Under the pieces are notes generated by a model that was not told where the DNA came from, searched no databases, and was given only the letters and a program-made list of their open reading frames with translations. 64,000 bases of DNA, taken from assembly GCA_965249615.1 (NCBI GenBank), contig CBDFMI010000005.1, positions 635,041 through 699,040 of the forward strand, in the 5' to 3' direction. Origin of the DNA: G963555815 sp965249615 [NCBI: bacterium]. Its GTDB lineage: Bacteria > UBA8248 > JACPRG01. The position numbers were made by a program, and so were the translations under genes. Position 1 is the first letter of the stretch, and each line of letters starts with the position of its first letter. Positions 60,039 to 64,000 of the stretch are shown here, one piece after another.

Positions 60039-60869
60039 CTAGATCTTCTCCACCTGCAAAAACTCAAGCTCCACCGGTGTAGGCCGCCCAAAGATGGTCA
60101 CCATGAGTTTTAGCTTTCCCTTTTCCAGGTTTACCTCTTCAATCATGCCCGTGAAGTTGGTAAAGGGCCCTTCGACGACCCGCACACTCTCGCCCCGCTC
60201 AAAGAGGACCTTCGGTTTGGCCGTTGTGTCATGCTGCATCCTCTCCAGGATCTTCTCGACCTCGGCATTCTCAAGGGGGGTGGGGAGGTTTTCTCCTCCC
60301 AAAAAGCCCGTCACCTTTGGCGTATTTTTGATGAGGTACCAGGTGTCGGTGTTCATCCGCATCTGGATGAGAATGTAGCCGGGGAAATACTTGCGGGCCG
60401 AGACCCGGCGCTTGCCCCCCTTGATCTCCACCACATCCTCAGTAGGAACCAGGAGATTTCCCACCTGCCCCTGAAGGGGCGGAGTCTCCTTTCGCTCCTC
60501 AATGCTGGCCTTCACCTTCCCCTCATAACCGGAATAGGTGTGGATGACATACCACCTCATTCCCGTCTCTTCTGATTCCTCCTGGGCTTTCTCTTCCCTT
60601 TCCTTCGCCGGCGGAACGTCGGGGACATCAGCCTCTGTCTCCTCAGGCGCGGCCGCCTCGACCTCCTCAGCCTCGGCAGAAGGGGTCACCTCCGCTGACG
60701 GGGCCTCCTCGACCTCCTTAGCCTCGGCAGAAGGGGCCTCCTCAGCCTCCTCCATCTCGGCAGAAGGGGTCACCTCCGCTGACGGGGCCTCCTCAGCCTC
60801 CGTCTTGGAGGAGGGGGTGGGCTCCTCGGAGGGAGGGCCTTTCTCTTCAGCGACGACGTCTGGGGTCAT
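60039..60869 (-). CDS. nusG: transcription factor NusG with long acidic N-terminal extension
   Basis: 276 residues; normal NusG has about 180. The NGN domain begins near 104 ([19 protein letters not shown]) and the KOW domain spans about 225-260 ([20 protein letters not shown]). The first 103 residues (bases 60561-60869) are acidic: about 34 Glu/Asp against 6 Lys/Arg in the first 100. They repeat [17 protein letters not shown] units. The ATG overlaps the secE TGA (ATGA), so translation from this start is likely; M104 is the alternative start. Confidence 0.96.
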   Translation of the reverse strand: MTPDVVAEEKGPPSEEPTPSSKTEAEEAPSAEVTPSAEMEEAEEAPSAEAKEVEEAPSAEVTPSAEAEEVEAAAPEETEADVPDVPPAKEREEKAQEESEETGMRWYVIHTYSGYEGKVKASIEERKETPPLQGQVGNLLVPTEDVVEIKGGKRRVSARKYFPGYILIQMRMNTDTWYLIKNTPKVTGFLGGENLPTPLENAEVEKILERMQHDTTAKPKVLFERGESVRVVEGPFTNFTGMIEEVNLEKGKLKLMVTIFGRPTPVELEFLQVEKI

Positions 60870-61066
60870 CTTATGAACTGTCCAATCAGTCTGGATAAGC
60901 CAAGGTCCACGAGACCAAGAAAAATGGCGATGATAAAAACAGCTACCATAACGACGGCGGTCGAGGCGACGGTCTCCCTGCGGGTGGGCCAGGAGACCTT
61001 TCGCACCTCGCCCCTTACCTCCCGAAGGAACTCAGCCCCTTTTCGATAACCTGCCCCAACTTCCAT
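60866..61066 (-). CDS. secE: preprotein translocase subunit SecE
   Basis: 66 residues, single-helix form: the amphipathic segment FLREVRGEVRKVSWPTRRET precedes one membrane helix (about 36-58). It clamps SecY. It overlaps nusG by 4 bp; tRNA-Trp and rpmG are upstream. Confidence 0.97.
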   Translation of the reverse strand: MEVGAGYRKGAEFLREVRGEVRKVSWPTRRETVASTAVVMVAVFIIAIFLGLVDLGLSRLIGQFIR

Positions 61067-61097
61067 CCGCCGACCCCTTTCGCCGATAATAGGAGAC

Positions 61098-61174
61098 TGG
61101 CAGGCCAGGAGGGATTCGAACCCCCAACCCTCGGATTTGGAGTCCGATGCTCTAACCGTTGGAGCTACTGGCCT
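61098..61174 (-). tRNA. tRNA-Trp (anticodon CCA)
   Basis: The cloverleaf folds fully: acceptor AGGCCAG with CTGGCCT, anticodon loop CTCCAAA between TCGGA and TCCGA, T loop TTCGAAT. Discriminator G, and the 3' CCA is encoded (61098-61100). Between rpmG and secE, as in many bacteria. Confidence 0.97.
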
Positions 61175-61258
61175 GGGATCTTCCCCGCGTCGTGTCCCGC
61201 GGCAAGTCCTGTTCCCTCGAGTGCAATCTTCCCGTCTATCGCACAGGCGAGAGAGCGC

Positions 61259-61408
61259 TCACTTCGTCTCCCGGTGAAGCGTGTGCTTTCGACAAAACCG
61301 ACAGTACTTTTTGAACTCCAGCCGGTCGGGCGTGTTCTGCTTGTTCTTAGTAGTCGAATAATTGCGTCGCTTGCAATCGTTGCAAGCCAGCGTCACGATG
61401 TCTCGCAT
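61259..61408 (-). CDS. rpmG: 50S ribosomal protein L33
   Basis: 49 residues from ATG 61408: [20 protein letters not shown], then [18 protein letters not shown]. Four zinc cysteines (CNDC and CRFC) make it the zinc-binding form. It lies between tuf and tRNA-Trp. Confidence 0.97.
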   Translation of the reverse strand: MRDIVTLACNDCKRRNYSTTKNKQNTPDRLEFKKYCRFCRKHTLHRETK

Positions 61409-61443
61409 CTAAAAGACCCCGCCCCTCTATGAGGTTTTCAGCC

Positions 61444-62690
61444 TCTATTCCAGGATTTCGCTGATGACGCCTGCTCCGACGGTGTGGCCCCCTTCTCGGA
61501 TGGCGAACCTGAGCTCTTTCTCCATGGCGATCGGCATGATCAGCTCCACCTCCATGCTCACATTGTCCCCAGGCATCACCATCTCCACGCCCTCTGCCAG
61601 CTTCGCCACACCCGTCACGTCCGTCGTGCGAAAATAAAACTGCGGGCGATATCCATTAAAAAAGGGCGTGTGACGACCGCCCTCCTCCTTCGTTAAAATG
61701 TAAGCCTCCGCCTTAAAACGCGTGTGCGGCGTAATCGAACCAGGCACCGATAACACCTGGCCACGCTGCACATCCTCACGCTTCAAACCACGCAGCAGCA
61801 CCCCAACGTTGTCCCCCGCCTGACCCTGGTCCAACAGCTTCCTGAACATCTCCACACCCGTCGCCACCGTCTTCTGCGTCGGACGCAATCCCACCACCTC
61901 TACCTCGTTGCCCACCTTCACCACACCACGCTCCACTCGACCCGTTACCACCGTCCCACGACCAGAAATACTGAACACATCCTCCACAGGCATCAAAAAT
62001 GGCTTCTCCACATCGCGAACAGGCTCAGGAATATAACTGTCCACCGCCTCCATTAAATCCACGATGCACTTGGCGTCCGCATGACCCGGGTCCGCCGCCT
62101 CCAACGCCCGAAGCGCGCTCCCGCGAATCACCGGAATGTCGTCCCCAGGAAACTCATACGCCGTCAATAACTCCCGCACCTCAAGCTCCACCAGGTCCTT
62201 CAACTCCTCGTCGTCCACCTGGTCCACCTTGTTCAAAAACACCACGATGTACGGCACACCCACCTGACGAGCCAACAACACGTGCTCCCGCGTCTGAGGC
62301 ATCGGACCATCCGCCGCACTCACCACCAAAATCGCACCATCCATCTGAGCCGTCCCCGTAATCATGTTCTTCACGTAGTCCGCATGACCAGGACAGTCCA
62401 CGTGCGCATAGTGACGAGGGCCCGTCTCATACTCCACATGACTCACCGAAATCGTGATCCCGCGCTCCTTCTCCTCGGGCGCCTTGTTGATCTCGTCATA
62501 AGACACATACGTCGCCTGACCCTGCTTGCTTAAAATCATCGTGATCGCCGCCGTTAGCGTCGTCTTCCCATGCTGAACGTGACCGATCGTCCCTACGTTC
62601 ACATGGGGCTTCGTCCGCTCAAATCGCGCCTTACTCATGACCCCCCCTAAAACAACCTAAAAGGACCTCGCCCGACAATCTCCCCGCGTC
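61444..62690 (-). repeat. long duplicate block containing tuf (copy B)
   Basis: Partner of 44889-46135. Here the upstream limit (62690) is six bases after the encoded CCA of tRNA-Thr(GGT). The shared leader is therefore the natural tRNA-tuf spacer at this locus, while at the other locus it is coding sequence of fusA. Confidence 0.95.
61445..62638 (-). CDS. tuf: elongation factor Tu (copy in the tRNA-tuf cluster)
   Basis: Second tuf gene, 397 residues, same protein as 44890-46083, including Q22 in the P-loop GHVQHGKTT. It follows tRNA-Thr(GGT) in the order Thr-Tyr-Gly-Thr-tuf, the same as the E. coli tufB operon, and is followed by rpmG. The strong promoter before the tRNA cluster probably drives it. 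Codon use is the same unusual G-ending/T-ending pattern as the other copy. Confidence 0.98.
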   Translation of the reverse strand: MSKARFERTKPHVNVGTIGHVQHGKTTLTAAITMILSKQGQATYVSYDEINKAPEEKERGITISVSHVEYETGPRHYAHVDCPGHADYVKNMITGTAQMDGAILVVSAADGPMPQTREHVLLARQVGVPYIVVFLNKVDQVDDEELKDLVELEVRELLTAYEFPGDDIPVIRGSALRALEAADPGHADAKCIVDLMEAVDSYIPEPVRDVEKPFLMPVEDVFSISGRGTVVTGRVERGVVKVGNEVEVVGLRPTQKTVATGVEMFRKLLDQGQAGDNVGVLLRGLKREDVQRGQVLSVPGSITPHTRFKAEAYILTKEEGGRHTPFFNGYRPQFYFRTTDVTGVAKLAEGVEMVMPGDNVSMEVELIMPIAMEKELRFAIREGGHTVGAGVISEILE

Positions 62691-62696
62691 AATCAC

Positions 62697-62772
62697 TGGA
62701 GCCCACGACCGGATTTGAACCGGTGACCCCGTCCTTACCAAGGACGTGCTCTACCGCCTGAGCTACGTGGGC
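62697..62772 (-). tRNA. tRNA-Thr (anticodon GGT)
   Basis: GCCCACG pairs with CGTGGGC; the anticodon loop TTGGTAA lies between CGTCC and GGACG. The T loop is TTCAAAT; discriminator T and encoded CCA. Last tRNA before tuf. Confidence 0.97.
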
Positions 62773-62794
62773 CTGGGTCCTCTCAGACACCGCC

Positions 62795-62870
62795 TGGAGC
62801 GGGAAACGGGATTCGAACCCGCGACCCTCGGCTTGGAAGGCCGACGCTCTAGCCACTGAGCTATTCCCGC
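62795..62870 (-). tRNA. tRNA-Gly (anticodon TCC)
   Basis: GCGGGAA pairs with TTCCCGC; the anticodon loop CTTCCAA lies between TCGGC and GCCGA. T loop TTCGAAT; discriminator T and encoded CCA. Confidence 0.97.
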
Positions 62871-62887
62871 CTGTGGCCTCGGCACTG

Positions 62888-62973
62888 TGGTGGGGAGGGG
62901 AGGATTCGAACCTCCGAAGGCTTGAGCCGACAGATTTACAGTCTGTTCCCTTTGGCCACTCGGGAACCTCCCC
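62888..62973 (-). tRNA. tRNA-Tyr (anticodon GTA)
   Basis: GGGGAGG pairs with CCTCCCC; the anticodon loop CTGTAAA lies between ACAGA and TCTGT. It has the long variable arm expected of bacterial tRNA-Tyr, discriminator A and encoded CCA. Confidence 0.97.
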
Positions 62974-62995
62974 CACTTGAGCCATTTCAATTGGT

Positions 62996-63071
62996 TGGAG
63001 CTGGCGAAGGGATTTGAACCCCCGACCTGCTGATTACAAGTCAGCTGCTCTCCCAACTGAGCTACGCCAGC
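62996..63071 (-). tRNA. tRNA-Thr (anticodon TGT)
   Basis: GCTGGCG pairs with CGCCAGC; the anticodon loop CTTGTAA lies between GCTGA and TCAGC. T loop TTCAAAT; discriminator T and encoded CCA. First tRNA of the cluster. Confidence 0.97.
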
Positions 63072-63088
63072 GGTAAGATAAACGAGTA

Positions 63089-63117
63089 ACACTATCAACC
63101 CGTTTCCTTCTTGTCAA
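63089..63117 (-). promoter_or_regulatory. promoter for the tRNA-tuf transcript inside the rlmB 3' end
   Basis: A perfect TTGACA (63112-63117 on the complement) and TAGTGT (63089-63094) are separated by 17 bases. Upstream, the AT-rich stretch at about 63118-63140 (AAATATAG, CAAAAATATAG) looks like an UP element. The start would fall about 11 bases before tRNA-Thr. All of it overlaps the last codons of rlmB. Confidence 0.6.
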
Positions 63118-63883
63118 CACTATATTTTTGACTATATTTCCGTCCTCGGGTCATTTCATAGAGTGCTATTCCCAGGGCCACTGACACGTTCAGACTGGAA
63201 GGCACATTCAACGTCGGAATCCGGACCAGGTAATCACATCCCTCGCGCACGAGCCTTCGAAGGCCTGCCCCCTCACCTCCTACCACGATCGCCAGGGGGT
63301 CTTCCAGGGCGATCTCGCCCATGTCCTTTTCCCCCTTCTCATCCAGGCCCAAGACCCAAAACCCCGCCTCCTTCGCGCCCTCCAAGGCCCTTGTTAGATT
63401 CACCACGCGGCAAAGGGGAACGTGGTCCAGGGCGCCGGCCGCCGCCTTCGCCGCAACCGGAGAGGGCGGCGCCGTCCGCTCTCGGGTGAAAACGACGCCC
63501 GATCCCCCAAAGGCCCCCACCGATCTTACCAGGGCCCCCAAGTTCCTCGGGTCCTGGACTCCGTCCAGGAAGAGCAGCAAGGGATGAGGCGTTTTTCTTG
63601 CCCCCTGAAGAAGCCCCTCAAGGTCCACCAGGGGCAACGGACCCGCCTCGGCCACCACCCCTTGGTGGTCCCTGGTTCCGGCCATCTCATCAAGGGTGCG
63701 TCGGGGCAAAAATGAGGGGGTCACATCCCGCCCCTTGGCCTCGGCAAGCAGGCTGGCCACCTCCTGATCCCTCCGGCCCTTAAGCAGCCAGAGCCCTCTC
63801 ACCTGCCGTCTTCCCGCCCTCAGGATCTCCAGAACGGGACGAAGCCCGTAAAAATATTGAAACTCCCCCCCTCTCGCCGTCAG
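63095..63883 (-). CDS. rlmB: 23S rRNA (guanosine-2'-O)-methyltransferase RlmB / TrmH-family SPOUT enzyme
   Basis: The SPOUT domain is complete: FLDGVQDPRNLGALVRSVGA, IVVGGEGAGL and the knot motif SSLNVSVALGIALYEM. The substrate-binding N-terminal domain needs the segment FYGLRPVLEILRAGRR, which lies upstream of the first GTG (63802). It is in frame with a CTG at 63883 that has GGGGAGG five bases upstream; this gives 262 residues. An alternative is a GTG at 63889 with one extra base in the G7 run near 63870. The last residues (RKYSQKYSVDKKETG) overlap the tRNA promoter. Confidence 0.9.
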   Translation of the reverse strand: MTARGGEFQYFYGLRPVLEILRAGRRQVRGLWLLKGRRDQEVASLLAEAKGRDVTPSFLPRRTLDEMAGTRDHQGVVAEAGPLPLVDLEGLLQGARKTPHPLLLFLDGVQDPRNLGALVRSVGAFGGSGVVFTRERTAPPSPVAAKAAAGALDHVPLCRVVNLTRALEGAKEAGFWVLGLDEKGEKDMGEIALEDPLAIVVGGEGAGLRRLVREGCDYLVRIPTLNVPSSLNVSVALGIALYEMTRGRKYSQKYSVDKKETG

Positions 63884-63906
63884 TCACGCCTCCCCATAGC
63901 GGCTCC

Positions 63907-64000
63907 TCAGGTTCCGTTTTTCAGCTCCGTTGTCCCCGTGGTCTCGGACGGACGGATGAACTTCCATCGGGTCCTGTGAGGACCATCTTCTATCTGGACG
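63907..64000 (-). CDS. cysS: cysteinyl-tRNA synthetase, C-terminal end (partial)
   Basis: Only 30 codons are inside the window. They read VQIEDGPHRTRWKFIRP followed by a short tail and TGA at 63907-63909. The E-D-G-P-x-x-T-x-W pattern matches the end of bacterial CysRS. Its position just upstream of rlmB is common in bacteria (cysS-rlmB). Identified from a short stretch, so moderate confidence. Confidence 0.6.
   Translation of the reverse strand, partial: VQIEDGPHRTRWKFIRPSETTGTTELKNGT

Overview
The window is about 64 kb of GC-rich (by eye roughly 60%) bacterial chromosome. It is packed with genes, has no gap longer than 300 bases, and shows no insertion sequence, prophage or CRISPR array. 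The lineage cannot be fixed from sequence alone. Single-copy housekeeping genes, zinc-ribbon forms of S14, L33, L36 and S4, a GatAB transamidosome, AmmeMemoRadiSam genes and a queuosine-type cluster would fit an uncultivated free-living group such as Methylomirabilota/NC10, Nitrospirota or a Desulfobacterota-like lineage. This placement is a guess.

Left part (1-29.6 kb): mixed housekeeping and accessory genes on both strands. In order: the 3' end of a Memo-like protein; an aquaporin with a structured leader; uvrA-truA; hflK-hflC; a membrane protein coupled to gatA-gatB; a DUF1152 gene split by a frameshift; polA. Then a minus-strand group (pteridine-reductase-type SDR, aldo/keto reductase, GT4 glycosyltransferase); a QueC-like gene facing queD; a TPR protein with a near-consensus promoter; a YyaL-type thioredoxin-domain protein facing the AmmeMemoRadiSam radical SAM enzyme; an iron-ADH-fold protein with altered metal ligands; a CPA antiporter; a DUF47 protein; a gamma-carbonic-anhydrase-like protein; YnfA; alanine dehydrogenase; and a hotdog thioesterase.

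Right part (29.7-64 kb): one unbroken minus-strand run carrying almost the whole gene-expression machinery. In the direction of transcription: cysS 3' end, rlmB, tRNA-Thr/Tyr/Gly/Thr, tuf, rpmG, tRNA-Trp, secE, nusG, rplKAJL, rpoB, rpoC, rpsL, rpsG, fusA, a second identical tuf, the S10 cluster, the spc cluster (with secY, adk, map, infA, rpmJ) and the alpha cluster (rpsM, rpsK, rpsD, rpoA, rplQ). Candidate promoters lie inside the 3' end of rlmB and across the rpoC stop codon. A terminator/attenuator hairpin sits between nusG and rplK.

The most unusual signal is in this right part. RpoB carries a zinc-ribbon insertion with the same cysteine spacing and flanking residues as the RpoC zinc-binding domain. 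Both EF-Tu copies have Gln instead of the near-invariant Asp in the P-loop. The tuf duplication reaches into the fusA 3' end and writes the last ten residues of an extended EF-G tail. NusG, L7/L12, L5, L17 and RpoC all carry low-complexity charged tails. Together these suggest a lineage-specific remodelling of the RNA polymerase-NusG-ribosome interface. The usual rpmD (L30) position holds only a 24-codon ORF.
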